DNA from: Longimicrobiales bacterium
GTDB lineage: Bacteria; Gemmatimonadota; Gemmatimonadetes; Longimicrobiales; Gaopeijiaceae
Reading direction: 5' to 3'
DNA length: 64,000 nucleotides
Assembly: GCA_951813395.1 (NCBI GenBank)
Contig: OX638356.1
Location: 124,001 to 188,000 of the forward strand
Position numbers and translations under genes: made by a program. Positions 8,378 through 17,504 of this stretch are shown here, piece after piece (within the stretch, counting starts at the first letter, position 1; each line of letters opens with the position of its first letter). The notes below the pieces were generated by a model. It made no database searches, was not told the origin of the DNA, and was given only the letters and a program-made list of their open reading frames with translations.

Positions 8378-9180
8378 ATCGGTCGTTCTTCTCCACCTGT
8401 TGGACACAGCGTCCGCATGACTTCCAGAGGTGGTGGTCGTCGGCCGGCCATGGTCGACTGGTTGAGGTAGTCCTGGCTATAGGCCTGGAGTATCCACGGA
8501 CCCCTGGTTCTCCACACTTCGACAAGGGCGAAGTCACGAGGCTGAAACAAGGTGAAATCCGCAAGACGGACCGGCTGATCGTCGATGAGAAGTTCGACGA
8601 CTCGCCTGCTTCCCTCGATGTTGGCAATTGCGCATCCGTAGTCGGAGTACCCCTCGAAGCTGAAGCCAAAGAGCGAGCCGGCCATCTCCCAGACGTTCTC
8701 CGCCCAATGGGTGTTCAGCGCTTCGAGTCCGATGGCCAATGGTCTTCGCCTCAGTGGGGTGCCGTTGCGCCTGACCCTGAGGCGTTGCTGATAGCTGCCC
8801 ACTTCGGCCTCGATTCCTTCGAGCAGGATGGGTCTCGGCTGCAACGTCACGACGATCGCGTCGGTAGAGGTGGCGTCGAGGCTTACGACCTGGGGAATGT
8901 ACCCGAGGGCAGACACGCGCAGTTCCCGGTTTGGGGGAAGCTCCCCGTCCGGGTCAATGAGAAAAAGGCCATCCTCGTCGGTGAGATCGTATGCCCGAGT
9001 CCCGTCCACAGTGACGAAGGCACTGATCACGGCACTTCCGTTCGAGCCGTCCACTACCTGGCCGCGGACTTGCGCGACTTGCCCGGTGGCGGAGTGAGGG
9101 GCCAACGCGCCCGCCACAAACACGCATGCCGCTGCAAACGAAAGGCTCTTCGGTCGTCTCGCCGCCCGACTCACACTCAC
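8359..9180 (-). CDS. Carboxypeptidase-regulatory/plug-like protein, copy 2
   Basis: 273 residues from a GTG at 9180 (GAGGTGAT just upstream; a GTG at 9192 is also possible). Domains as in copy 1: signal peptide, regulatory-like beta-sandwich, then an unassigned region with WEMAGSLFGFSFEGYSDYG, then a plug-like end. This copy stops nine codons beyond the repeat (ERPIPMSRS). The protein is much shorter than a TonB receptor and has no barrel. It follows propeller copy c by 13 bases and is probably in its operon. Confidence 0.68.
   Translation of the reverse strand: MSVSRAARRPKSLSFAAACVFVAGALAPHSATGQVAQVRGQVVDGSNGSAVISAFVTVDGTRAYDLTDEDGLFLIDPDGELPPNRELRVSALGYIPQVVSLDATSTDAIVVTLQPRPILLEGIEAEVGSYQQRLRVRRNGTPLRRRPLAIGLEALNTHWAENVWEMAGSLFGFSFEGYSDYGCAIANIEGSRRVVELLIDDQPVRLADFTLFQPRDFALVEVWRTRGPWILQAYSQDYLNQSTMAGRRPPPLEVMRTLCPTGGEERPIPMSRS
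8386..9148. repeat. 763-bp direct repeat, copy 2
   Basis: Partner of 6252-7014. Beyond 8386 the flank reads into the YefM fragment; beyond 9148 it reads into a different N-terminal segment of the plug-like gene. Confidence 0.93.
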
Positions 9181-9193
9181 AGTCCCGATCACC

Positions 9194-10378
9194 TCAAAAC
9201 CCCACAATCTCGAGTGCCACGATCGACGATTCCCCCAAACTGCCTGTGTGGAGCGTCCAAACCCTGCGCCCCCTGGCTTCCAGTAGTCGCTGACCGTCCG
9301 GAAGGCGAATCGAGCCAAGAAACCGGCCGGATTGGAGGAAGACGTCATACATGGCTCCGGGTGCCCCGTGTCCGTCGAACGTACCAGGCAACGAGCGGTC
9401 TCGCTGGACCCAGATCCGTCCGTCCAGATCAACGACGATTCGAGAGGTGATCGCCGGGTTCGGGGGCTCGCCGAGTTCGCGGAGGGCTTCCCGCCACTCG
9501 TCTGGCATTTCCGCATCGGCATCCTCCCCGCGCTCGGCAGGCGAGAGCGGGACTGCCTCGCCGACATGACAGAACCGAACGAGGCTCGTGCCATCGCGGC
9601 CGAAGACCTCCAGTTCGTAGCGCCCGTCCGGGCTGGAGACGGCCCAGGTCTCTGCACCGACACCCAGTAAAGCGCGCGGCCATGCGGCCAGTGTCATACC
9701 AGCAAACGCTCTGGCGCGGGACCACATAGTCGTGTCGTTCACAGGTTTGTCGGGAGACCAGCGGACGAAGGATCGCTCCTCCCAACCATCCTCGATTGGG
9801 CCGGGGTATTCCAGCCACACGGTGCTGTCCGGTTGGAGGGCCACGAACCTGACCTGACCGGATGTATAGACCGGTGACAGAAACGCCTGATCGACCGGAG
9901 TGACGCTGGCCGAATGAGAAGCAAGGTCAAGGGTAACCATCCGGAATGCCCCGAGGTCCAGGACAAGGAGCGTGTTGGCGTCCACCCAGGTCACCGCGGC
10001 GGGTGCCTGGACCTCCGCCGGGCCTTCGCCGCGAGTCATGACCGGCCCCTGCCACTCACCGCCGGGGCCGAGAACGATGACTTCGGCCAGGCCCCAGTCT
10101 GCGATGGCGACCGATCCGTCAGGACTTACGGCGACGCCAGCCGGCCGGAGCAGTGTTTCGTCGTCATTGAGGCCACCGGCACGCCAGACCTCACGCCAGG
10201 AGAGCTCCGCAGGCCAGGCACCGAGGCTCGTGTTCGCTACAGCCTGACCATCGGGGTCAGTGATTTCACAAGGAGCGGATGCGGGCAAGTCGCAACCGGC
10301 GATCAAGGCGATCCAAAGCGACATCCATGCCAGCCTTGCCGCGATGCGTCCAATTGTGCCCTCCGCCCGGCGCGTCAT
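9194..10378 (-). CDS. 6-bladed beta-propeller lipoprotein (copy c)
   Basis: 394 residues from the ATG at 10378. Signal peptide with lipobox LIAGCDL (about residue 26). The blade VSPDGSVAIADWGLAEVIVL leads into the family loop RGEGPAEVQAP near residue 114, where Ala replaces the usual Gly. The C-terminal strand has DLDGRIWVQRDRS. The start is one base after the stop of the methyltransferase gene, so the two are coupled, and the plug-like copy 2 follows. Confidence 0.82.
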   Translation of the reverse strand: MTRRAEGTIGRIAARLAWMSLWIALIAGCDLPASAPCEITDPDGQAVANTSLGAWPAELSWREVWRAGGLNDDETLLRPAGVAVSPDGSVAIADWGLAEVIVLGPGGEWQGPVMTRGEGPAEVQAPAAVTWVDANTLLVLDLGAFRMVTLDLASHSASVTPVDQAFLSPVYTSGQVRFVALQPDSTVWLEYPGPIEDGWEERSFVRWSPDKPVNDTTMWSRARAFAGMTLAAWPRALLGVGAETWAVSSPDGRYELEVFGRDGTSLVRFCHVGEAVPLSPAERGEDADAEMPDEWREALRELGEPPNPAITSRIVVDLDGRIWVQRDRSLPGTFDGHGAPGAMYDVFLQSGRFLGSIRLPDGQRLLEARGRRVWTLHTGSLGESSIVALEIVGF

Positions 10379-10379
10379 T

Positions 10380-11213
10380 TCATCCTGCACGACTGTGCGG
10401 ACGACCTTCCGCTGCCTGCCGCGACACCCGTACCAGATAGCAGCTGGTCGATGCCTGCCAGTCGTCGATTCGCATCGACAGGCTGCCGAGCAGGCGGGCG
10501 ATTGCCGACTTGTCACGGTACGGCTGTGTCTCCGGCGCCGCTTCGATGAAGGCGTCGGGATCTCCGGCCTGAGCGACCACCCGCCGCATCGCGAGGGCGA
10601 TCGCGCGTTCCTGTCTCGTCGACTTGAGTCCGGTGCTGATGCACAACCGAACGGCCTGGAACGTGCTGATCCTGGCCATTTTCGCTACCCAACCCACCAG
10701 CGCGCCGAAGCCGAGGCGATGCACCGCCAATGCCGACCGCATGTGCAACGTGTCATCCCGCAGGAGTCCAAGCGAGGTCAGGAAGTGCTCCTGCGCGGCA
10801 CTGAATCTGTAGAACGCGACGATGACGTTGCCCGTTGCGGAAACGATCCGGTGCGCTTCACGCATGACCGTCTCGATGTCCTGCAAATCGGCCATGAAGT
10901 CGATGACGCCGGTCGCAAAGACGACCGTCTCATAGGTCCCGTCGCCGAACGGCATCGCGGCCGCATTTGCGCGGACAAGGGTCAGGCCTCTTCGCAACCT
11001 GGCATATTCCATCATCCTGGCGCTCAGATCGATGCCATCGCATCGGAGCCCCTGACGCCGCAACTCCTCGACAATCAGCCCCTGCCCGGCACCGGCGACC
11101 AATACGGGTTGGCGAATGTCGCCCAGGATCAGACGCACGCTCGACACGCTCAGGTAGTTGTCTTCGATGCGCCAATGATGCGGTGCCAGGGTGTCCCAGT
11201 AGCGCTTGCTCAC
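10380..11213 (-). CDS. Class I SAM-dependent methyltransferase
   Basis: 277 residues from a GTG at 11213. Rossmann motif I is VLVAGAGQGLIVEELRR, followed by CDGIDLSARMMEYAR (motif II acidic residue) and ANAAAMPFGDGTYETVVFA (motifs III-IV). The fold is that of small-molecule or lipid methyltransferases; substrate cannot be read from the sequence. The same frame is open for about 400 codons upstream, but that is antisense to the dehydrogenase fusion. Stop and next start are almost touching, forming an operon with propeller copy c. Confidence 0.82.
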   Translation of the reverse strand: MSKRYWDTLAPHHWRIEDNYLSVSSVRLILGDIRQPVLVAGAGQGLIVEELRRQGLRCDGIDLSARMMEYARLRRGLTLVRANAAAMPFGDGTYETVVFATGVIDFMADLQDIETVMREAHRIVSATGNVIVAFYRFSAAQEHFLTSLGLLRDDTLHMRSALAVHRLGFGALVGWVAKMARISTFQAVRLCISTGLKSTRQERAIALAMRRVVAQAGDPDAFIEAAPETQPYRDKSAIARLLGSLSMRIDDWQASTSCYLVRVSRQAAEGRPHSRAG

Positions 11214-11248
11214 TGTCGATGCGCCTTTGACATGAAGGAACCCGACCG

Positions 11249-13423
11249 CTACCGCCTCACGCGCACCACGTCCCGAATCCGGTCGCGCACCTCGCCGGCG
11301 CGACCCGCTTCCTCCAGCAGGCTCCACAGGCGTTCGATCGTGCGGGAGTCGACATATCCGGGTACGGTCGTCTGCCAGTTCTGGTCCGCGCGGAACCGGT
11401 TCACGGCGTCCACCGACTCCTGGTCGTAGACGAGCACGCCGGGAGAATCGATGTCCGGTGACGGCGACGCGGGGCGGTAGTAGCCGAGCACGTGGAGCAT
11501 CACCTTCAACTGGAACACGTCGCGGCCCACAAACTGCTCCAATCTGCGGAAGCCGAGGGTTTCCGACGCCACGCCGTAGATCCGGCGCAGTTCGCGGACC
11601 GGCTCGGGGTGTTCGCAGACGTTGATGTCGGTCGTCACCCCGTCGGGACGCCTGGACATTCCGGGCCGCGGGTCCGCCACCAGCACTGCTGCGGACTGGG
11701 TCTCTCCGTGCCGGCCGTCGCCGCCCAGATCCTGGCCCGCCTGGAGCGCCTCGATCAGCCTGTCGGCGAGGTGGCGCCCCGATCCCTCGCTTCTCTCGAA
11801 GACGACTGCCACCGAATCCACCACGGCCGTCCCGACCAGCGCGTTGCCCTGAACGGCGTAGTGCAGGCCCGACCGCTCGGCGACCCAGTCGCCCCGCTCT
11901 TCGGCTCCATACTGCCCCGATCCCGTCCACTGCGCCGACCGCCCGTCCGCACCGATCACACCCACCTGCCTGCGGTCGCGTCCCTCGTCCGCGGCCACTA
12001 CCCGGTCCATGGCTTCCTGCGGCGCCACCCCCTGTTCCAGGAGATCGAGCAGGTCGTTGCCGTACTCCACCCGGGTGCCCCCCTGGGTCGCCACGGCGCC
12101 TACACCGGCGCGGACCCACGGAACCGCGTTGCCCACGCAGGGATTCCGCGTCGTGACCGCCACGCCGGATTCGCCGGTGGAAGGATTGATCGCCACAATC
12201 GAGAAGGTGTTGAACAACGGCTCGATGTCGTTGGGAACCGGCTCCAGCCGGACCACGGCGGTCAGCTCCTCGGCGTGTTCCAGAGCCAGGTAGATGAGTC
12301 CGTCCGGACCCTCGCGGACGTCGCGGATCCGTCCCAGCTCCCGTGCGAGGAGCGTCTCCAGGCTGACGGCATCGCGACCCGCCAGCGTCACACGGGCGAG
12401 CTGCTGGCCGACCATTCCTCCGACGAACGCGCTCCCCCGCCACCAGGGGAAGCTGTCCCCCCGGTAGATGACCATGCCCGACACACCGATCGAAGGCGTC
12501 CAGACGAACCGGGGCGACTCCAGGCCCGAGCGCCGCGTTTCATTGGTGAACACCGTCCCGTCGTAGTTGATGCCGTGGGAGACCACCGGCCAACCGTAGT
12601 TGGCTCCGGCCACGATCAGGTTGAGTTCGTCCCCGCCCCGAGGGCCGTGTTCGTTCGCCCAGACATCACCGGTGAGCGGGTCGACTGCCAGCCCCTGGAT
12701 GTTGCGGTGGCCGTAGCTCCAGGTCTCGGGGAGCGCGTCGCTCCGTCCGACGAACGGGTTGTCGGAGGGCACGCTCCCGTCGTCGTGAAGCCGGACGATG
12801 GTCCCCATGTGATTGCTCGGGTCCAGTGCCGGGTGATCGGCCAGGGCGTTGGGCGTCACCATCCTGTCCCCCACCGCGATATACAGATAGCCGTCCGGAC
12901 CGAACGCCATGCGGCCGGCGAAATGGTTGTTGTTGTCGCCCCATGCATCGGCTTCGAAGACCTCGTCCACGTCCGTTACCCGGTCCCCTTCCCAGCGTCC
13001 CCGAACAACCGCGGTCGCCCCCTCCGACCCGTCGTCGTTGGGCTTGCCGTAGCTCAGGTAAAGCCAGCGATTCTGCGCGAAGTCCGGGTGCGGGAGTACG
13101 TCCATGAAGCCGCCCTGGCCTTCTTCGCGATAGACCGCGGGCAGGCCCGCGACGGGGTCGGGCTGAAGGGCACCGTCGCGCACTACCCGGAGTCTGCCCG
13201 GGCGCTCGACGATCAGCATTTCGCCGGTGGGCAGCCACGCCATCGACCACGGATGGTCCAGCCCGTCCGCCACAGTCGTCACGCGGAAGTCGTGGCGCGC
13301 CGAGGAGTACACCCGGGCGGTGGAATCGTCCCCGGCAGGCTCTTCCGACGCTGGAGGCGGCGAGCACGCGCAGGCCAGGGCGGTGAGCAGAATCGCCGCG
13401 AAGGGGTAGGTGGCGGGTCTCAT
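11249..13423 (-). CDS. PQQ-type sugar dehydrogenase fused to DUF1028 domain
   Basis: 724 residues, lipoprotein signal (LACACSPP). Residues about 45-400 are a GSDH/Yli-type six-bladed sugar dehydrogenase: HPWSMAWLPTGEMLIVERPG, then GQGGFMDVLPHPDF, DPSNHMGTIVRL, YGHRNIQGLAVDP and NEHGPRGGDELN, which hold the PQQ and calcium ligands of the family. From about residue 405 the chain switches to DUF1028, an Ntn-hydrolase-like domain (FNTFSIVAINPSTGESGVAV, later AVPWVRAGVGAVATQGG), with its usual C-terminal peptidoglycan-binding-like end (NRFRADQNWQ). The two halves are normally separate proteins. The frame is continuous with no stop between them. Confidence 0.85.
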   Translation of the reverse strand: MRPATYPFAAILLTALACACSPPPASEEPAGDDSTARVYSSARHDFRVTTVADGLDHPWSMAWLPTGEMLIVERPGRLRVVRDGALQPDPVAGLPAVYREEGQGGFMDVLPHPDFAQNRWLYLSYGKPNDDGSEGATAVVRGRWEGDRVTDVDEVFEADAWGDNNNHFAGRMAFGPDGYLYIAVGDRMVTPNALADHPALDPSNHMGTIVRLHDDGSVPSDNPFVGRSDALPETWSYGHRNIQGLAVDPLTGDVWANEHGPRGGDELNLIVAGANYGWPVVSHGINYDGTVFTNETRRSGLESPRFVWTPSIGVSGMVIYRGDSFPWWRGSAFVGGMVGQQLARVTLAGRDAVSLETLLARELGRIRDVREGPDGLIYLALEHAEELTAVVRLEPVPNDIEPLFNTFSIVAINPSTGESGVAVTTRNPCVGNAVPWVRAGVGAVATQGGTRVEYGNDLLDLLEQGVAPQEAMDRVVAADEGRDRRQVGVIGADGRSAQWTGSGQYGAEERGDWVAERSGLHYAVQGNALVGTAVVDSVAVVFERSEGSGRHLADRLIEALQAGQDLGGDGRHGETQSAAVLVADPRPGMSRRPDGVTTDINVCEHPEPVRELRRIYGVASETLGFRRLEQFVGRDVFQLKVMLHVLGYYRPASPSPDIDSPGVLVYDQESVDAVNRFRADQNWQTTVPGYVDSRTIERLWSLLEEAGRAGEVRDRIRDVVRVRR

Positions 13424-13441
13424 CGTGGACGGATCATAGGA

Positions 13442-14446
13442 CTACTTGAACACGCGCGCCAAGCCGTCGCGCTGGGAGGCCGTGCCGGCGACGAGCACAT
13501 GCTCGCCGCTGCGCAGAACATCTCCGGGACGCGGATGGGGGTTGACGACGCCGTTGCTCTCCACGGCGATGACGGCGAGCCCGGTGCGCGCCAGAATGCC
13601 GCTCTCGCGCAGCTGCTTGCCGTTCAGCGAGCGCGGCACTTCCGCGTTGAAAAGCTCGAGCCCCTCTCCAAAGACCATGGGCTCCTGGATTCCGACGCGC
13701 TGGATCACGCGGTGATCCGCGGCGTCCCCGATCACGATGTCATCGGTGACCTCCTCGATATTCTCACGCAGGCTCCGATCGCGCTCCACGACCCGAACCG
13801 ATGCCCCCCGCCCCTTTAGCGCCCGCGCGACCTCGCACCCGACCCGGCCTCCGCCGATGACCAGGACGCGACCGCCATCGTTCATGCCGTCACCCAGATA
13901 GCCGTCGAGCGCCTCCACCTGGTCGACGGCCCCCACGGCAAGCCCGATGCAGTCCTCCCTGAGCAGCGTGTCGGGCAGTCCCGGCTCCAGGTAGCCTCGC
14001 TTGGCGAGTTCATTGGCCACGTCGTCGTATGTGGTGATGATGACGTGTCCGTTGAGATGCGGAGCTACCCGTGTGCTGACCCTGGTCTTGAGCTGGGTCT
14101 CCAGCCAGGGAGCGTAGAAGAAGTGGATGAAGGCGAAGGGCAACACGATGAGCAGCAGCATCACCCCGGTCACCAGCACGACCATGCTGAACGCGCGCCC
14201 GAGGTTGGACTGAAAGACGATGTCCCCGTAGCCCAGCGTGCTCATCGTCGTGAGCGTCCAGTAGACGCCGACCAGCCAGTCGTGCTCCTGCCCCTCGCGA
14301 GCCATCAGCACCTGGAAGATCACCGAGAACAGGACGACGAACGCGGCGAGCACGACCGCGAACTTCAGCAGGGTCCGGGTCTTCAGTTCGGAATTGTGCC
14401 GATGGTCACCGACGAAGTTCGCGATTGCCCCGAAGGTTCGTTTCAT
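13442..14446 (-). CDS. Potassium channel with shortened RCK (TrkA-N) domains
   Basis: 334 residues. Two TM helices (about 24-48 and 80-105) flank the pore helix and selectivity filter TMSTLGYGD. Then comes an RCK start HVIITTYDDVANELAKRGY, a second nucleotide-binding start GRVLVIGGGRVGCEVARALK, and a TrkA-C end (LNGKQLRESGILARTGLAVI). Relatives with two full RCK domains are usually about 550 residues. Here the first RCK jumps from its first helix into a short linker and the second from VIGDAADHRVI straight to TrkA-C. Both look internally deleted in frame. Channel gating by nucleotide may be impaired. Confidence 0.83.
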   Translation of the reverse strand: MKRTFGAIANFVGDHRHNSELKTRTLLKFAVVLAAFVVLFSVIFQVLMAREGQEHDWLVGVYWTLTTMSTLGYGDIVFQSNLGRAFSMVVLVTGVMLLLIVLPFAFIHFFYAPWLETQLKTRVSTRVAPHLNGHVIITTYDDVANELAKRGYLEPGLPDTLLREDCIGLAVGAVDQVEALDGYLGDGMNDGGRVLVIGGGRVGCEVARALKGRGASVRVVERDRSLRENIEEVTDDIVIGDAADHRVIQRVGIQEPMVFGEGLELFNAEVPRSLNGKQLRESGILARTGLAVIAVESNGVVNPHPRPGDVLRSGEHVLVAGTASQRDGLARVFK

Positions 14447-14786
14447 GCCGGCACACCCGTCATCGTGTGATGTTCTCGTCGAGGCCAGTTTCCAGAGGAA
14501 GATAATGGCCGGCGCGGGACGGGCGGGGGGCGGGGGTTGCCGGCGTCGGGGTCTCGTTGTTTGACGGGTTCATGCGGTTGGACCTGGAGCGGGGAAGGCG
14601 GGCTGGCAGGTACACTGGGAGGACGGCCGAACCTGCCGCTCGTCGGTCGCCATTTCTGTCGCTCTGATAATGCCATTCCTGCCGTTATATTCGCGCCATT
14701 TCTGCCGTTCGCCCTTCCACACGTCATCCGCGACTGCTAGTATCCTTCCACACCGACCATCCGATCAAGCCCGTGCACGTACCCGC
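14447..14786. other. Intergenic region between divergent channel and ATPase genes
   Basis: 340 bases. It holds the three 15-bp direct repeats listed separately and otherwise only a G-rich stretch (14517-14535). No open frame here has coding character. Confidence 0.6.
14649..14709 (+). repeat. Three direct repeats with 23-bp period upstream of ATPase gene
   Basis: GCCATTTCTGTCGCT (14649), GCCATTCCTGCCGTT (14672) and GCCATTTCTGCCGTT (14695) are spaced exactly 23 bases apart, about two helical turns. They end 77 bases before the ATPase start. The layout is that of an operator array or iterons; function unproven. Confidence 0.6.
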
Positions 14787-16034
14787 ATGACCTATCATCC
14801 GAGAATCGTGGACCGCGAGTTGAGCGAGCGTCTGCAGGCCACGGGAGCGGTGGTGATCGAGGGCCCGCGGGCTTGCGGAAAGACCACCACGGCCAGACAG
14901 ATCGCTGCCAGCGAGGCACGGCTCGACGTTGACGAGGTCGCTCGCCGCCTGGCCAGTCTGGAGCCCGCCCGCGTCCTGATTGGCGACGCGCCGCGGCTGA
15001 TCGACGAGTGGCAGCTGGAGCCGGCGATCTGGAACCACGTGCGGAGGGCGGTGGACGACCGGCGCCTACCGGGACAATTCATTCTTACCGGATCCGCGGT
15101 GCCGACCGACGACGCGACCCGCCACACGGGAGCCGGCCGGCTGACCCGGCTTCGCATGCGCCCACTCTCGACATACGAGCTGGGTCGCTCATCCGGCGCA
15201 GTCTCGCTGTCGGGTCTCATGGACAGCGCACGTGCCGAGGCAGGCAGGTCGGTGATCCCACTCCACGATCTGGCCGAACTGATCTGCGTCGGCGGCTGGC
15301 CCGTCAATCTGGGCCGCACCACCGAACATGCGCTCCGCGCCAACAGGGACCACCTGGACGAGGTCCGTCGCCTGGACATCGCGAAGGACGGCAAGAGGAG
15401 AGATCCGGTGAGGGTCGGCATGCTCCTTCGGTCACTGGCAAGGAACGTCGCGACCCCCGCCGCAATCGCGACCCTCGCCTCCGACACCGGTGAGGGCGTG
15501 TCTGCCATCAAGGAACACACGGCCGCCGACTACGTCAGGGCGCTGGAACGGATCATGATCGTGGAGAACCAGGCGGCCTGGCCGACGCACCTGAGATCGA
15601 GATCGGTACTCAGAAACAAGCCGGTCAGGCACCTAGCGGATCCCTCGCTCGCTGTAGCCGCCGTTCGTGCGACGCCCGCCCTCCTGCTCCGCGACCTGGA
15701 CTTCCTGGGACTTCTCTTCGAATCGATGGTCGTGCGGGATCTGCGGGCCTATGCCCAGGCGGCGGACGCCGAGGTGTTTCATTACCGTGAGAAGGGCGGA
15801 CTGGAGGTGGACGCGATCATACAGGGCAATGATGGCCGTTGGGCGGCGTTTGAGGTCAAGCTGGGTGAGAGGCGGGTGGACGAAGGGGCTCGCAACCTGC
15901 TCCGCCTGGCGGAGAGGGTAGACGAGCGGCGGATGGGAAAGCCCGCGGCCCTTGGAGTAATCGTGAGCAGGGGCTATGCGTATACGCGGCAGGATGGCGT
16001 GCATGTGGTTCCGGTGGGGGTGCTGGGGCCGTGA
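14787..16034 (+). CDS. AAA-family ATPase with DUF4143
   Basis: 415 residues. Walker A is VVIEGPRACGKTTTARQIA (about 20-38), and the Walker-B-like strand PRLIDEWQLEP is followed by sensor QFILTGSAVP. The C-terminal half is DUF4143 with the nuclease-like signature EVFHYREKGGLEVDAII and AFEVKLGE (E-x-D and E-x-K pattern of a PD-(D/E)XK fold). Such proteins are widespread and mostly uncharacterised. It is monocistronic by spacing, with the repeat array upstream. Confidence 0.85.
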   Translation: MTYHPRIVDRELSERLQATGAVVIEGPRACGKTTTARQIAASEARLDVDEVARRLASLEPARVLIGDAPRLIDEWQLEPAIWNHVRRAVDDRRLPGQFILTGSAVPTDDATRHTGAGRLTRLRMRPLSTYELGRSSGAVSLSGLMDSARAEAGRSVIPLHDLAELICVGGWPVNLGRTTEHALRANRDHLDEVRRLDIAKDGKRRDPVRVGMLLRSLARNVATPAAIATLASDTGEGVSAIKEHTAADYVRALERIMIVENQAAWPTHLRSRSVLRNKPVRHLADPSLAVAAVRATPALLLRDLDFLGLLFESMVVRDLRAYAQAADAEVFHYREKGGLEVDAIIQGNDGRWAAFEVKLGERRVDEGARNLLRLAERVDERRMGKPAALGVIVSRGYAYTRQDGVHVVPVGVLGP

Positions 16035-16158
16035 AATGCAGACAAGGACTGCGGTCGGCGCGGTACGCCTCGCGGACGTATTGACCATGCGCACCGGACT
16101 GGATGCAGAGACTACGGCGACAGTAGCGAACAACGGCCCGGCGAAGTAGGAGTCCCCA

Positions 16159-17487
16159 ATGCCCATCACCACCTCCCCGACCATCGTCATTCCCGGTATC
16201 ACGGCGTCCGTTCTGCACGACGAGTACGAACTTCCGCCCGAGGCGGTCTGGACCGCGGTCCGCAACAAGCGCTACGACCGGATCACGCTGCATCCGGAGG
16301 ACCAGCGCTACGAGCTTCACGAGCCGGCCCGCGTCTCGTCCGGCGGTCCCTTTCCGCTGATCTACGAGGACCTGACCGAGGAGCTGCGAGACGGCCTGGC
16401 CGGTGAGGACAATGAGCCGGCGCCCGTCTTCCCCTTCGGCTATGACTGGCGGCTGCCGCTGGACCGGATCGAGGAGCGGCTGGCCGCGTTCGTCCAGGAG
16501 GTCATCGACCGAACCCTGTTGCTGAGGGACTACCGGGACGACGAAAACTACAGGAGCCACCCGACGGTCAACCTTGTCGGCCATTCGATGGGAGGGCTGA
16601 TCATCGCCGGCTACATCGAACGCCACGGCGGCAGATCGGTCAACAAGGTGGTGACGCTCGCGTCTCCGTTCCAGGGGTCGCACGAGGCGATTCTCAAGCT
16701 GGCCACCGGCACCGCCGACCTCGGCGACAACTCGGGCGGGGCACGCGAACGCCGCATGGCGCGGATGACGCCGGCGCTCTATCACCTGCTGCCGAGCTTC
16801 GACGGCGCGCTCGTCGCGGACGACGGCATGGAGACGGACATCTTCCACCCGGACGCCTGGCAACCCAGCGTGATGCGCACGATCGTGCACCAGGTCAGGG
16901 GCTGGCGCGTTGCGGGGACGGAGTTGTTCAAGGACATGCTCGACGCCGCCAGGACGCATCGGGAGCGGATCTCGGCGCTGAGGCTGTCGACCGGGGGCGG
17001 CGAGTCGGGCGAGGAAGCCGGTGGCGAGTCGAATGGGGACCTTGTCCGTGATGACGACTGGCTCGCGATCGCGGGTGCCGATGCCGAAACCCGGGTCGCG
17101 CTGAGGGTCGGGCGCGACGAGGACGGGAGGCCTCGCTTCCTGCTCCGTTCAGACGAACGCCGAAACGACTGGGATTCGGAGGATCAGCACGCGAGGCGCA
17201 ACACCGGCGACGGGACCGTACCGCTTGCCGGTGCCATCCCCCCGTTCATGGACGAGTCCCGCGTTGTCTGCGTCACGCCCGGCGACCTTGGCTACTGGGA
17301 ACTGCGGGACCGGGCGCTGTCCGGTCTGGCCGGCTTCCACGGCTTCGTCCCGAAGGTGAACATGCTGCACCGACTCGCAATCCGGTTTCTGCTGGGGGCG
17401 AGCGATCCCCACGGCAACACCTGGGGCAGGCGTCTGCCGGGCGTGGAGGAATGGAGACCGCCGCTGGAGCTGCGGGAGAAGGGGTAG
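16159..17487 (+). CDS. LCAT-like alpha/beta hydrolase
   Basis: 442 residues, no signal peptide. The N-terminus has the LCAT/lipase oxyanion strand IVIPGITASVLHDEY. The nucleophile elbow is NLVGHSMGGLIIAGY, followed by KVVTLASPFQGSHEAI. The acid is in RNTGDGTVPLAG and the histidine probably in GFHGFVPKVNMLHR. The family hydrolyses or transfers acyl groups. An acidic, Gly/Ser-rich insert (GGGESGEEAGGESNG) interrupts the domain. Neighbours give no clue to the substrate. Confidence 0.85.
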   Translation: MPITTSPTIVIPGITASVLHDEYELPPEAVWTAVRNKRYDRITLHPEDQRYELHEPARVSSGGPFPLIYEDLTEELRDGLAGEDNEPAPVFPFGYDWRLPLDRIEERLAAFVQEVIDRTLLLRDYRDDENYRSHPTVNLVGHSMGGLIIAGYIERHGGRSVNKVVTLASPFQGSHEAILKLATGTADLGDNSGGARERRMARMTPALYHLLPSFDGALVADDGMETDIFHPDAWQPSVMRTIVHQVRGWRVAGTELFKDMLDAARTHRERISALRLSTGGGESGEEAGGESNGDLVRDDDWLAIAGADAETRVALRVGRDEDGRPRFLLRSDERRNDWDSEDQHARRNTGDGTVPLAGAIPPFMDESRVVCVTPGDLGYWELRDRALSGLAGFHGFVPKVNMLHRLAIRFLLGASDPHGNTWGRRLPGVEEWRPPLELREKG

Positions 17488-17504
17488 GATTGGCGGCCGG
17501 GGCG

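Noticed and set aside
10380-12443. 687-codon version of the methyltransferase
   Set aside because: The first 410 codons overlap the dehydrogenase in another frame and lack motifs; the methyltransferase fold starts right after GTG 11213.
11492-13819. 775-codon open frame on the plus strand
   Set aside because: Antisense to the sugar dehydrogenase-DUF1028 gene, which has clear domain motifs; composition is His/Arg/Val-rich without motifs.
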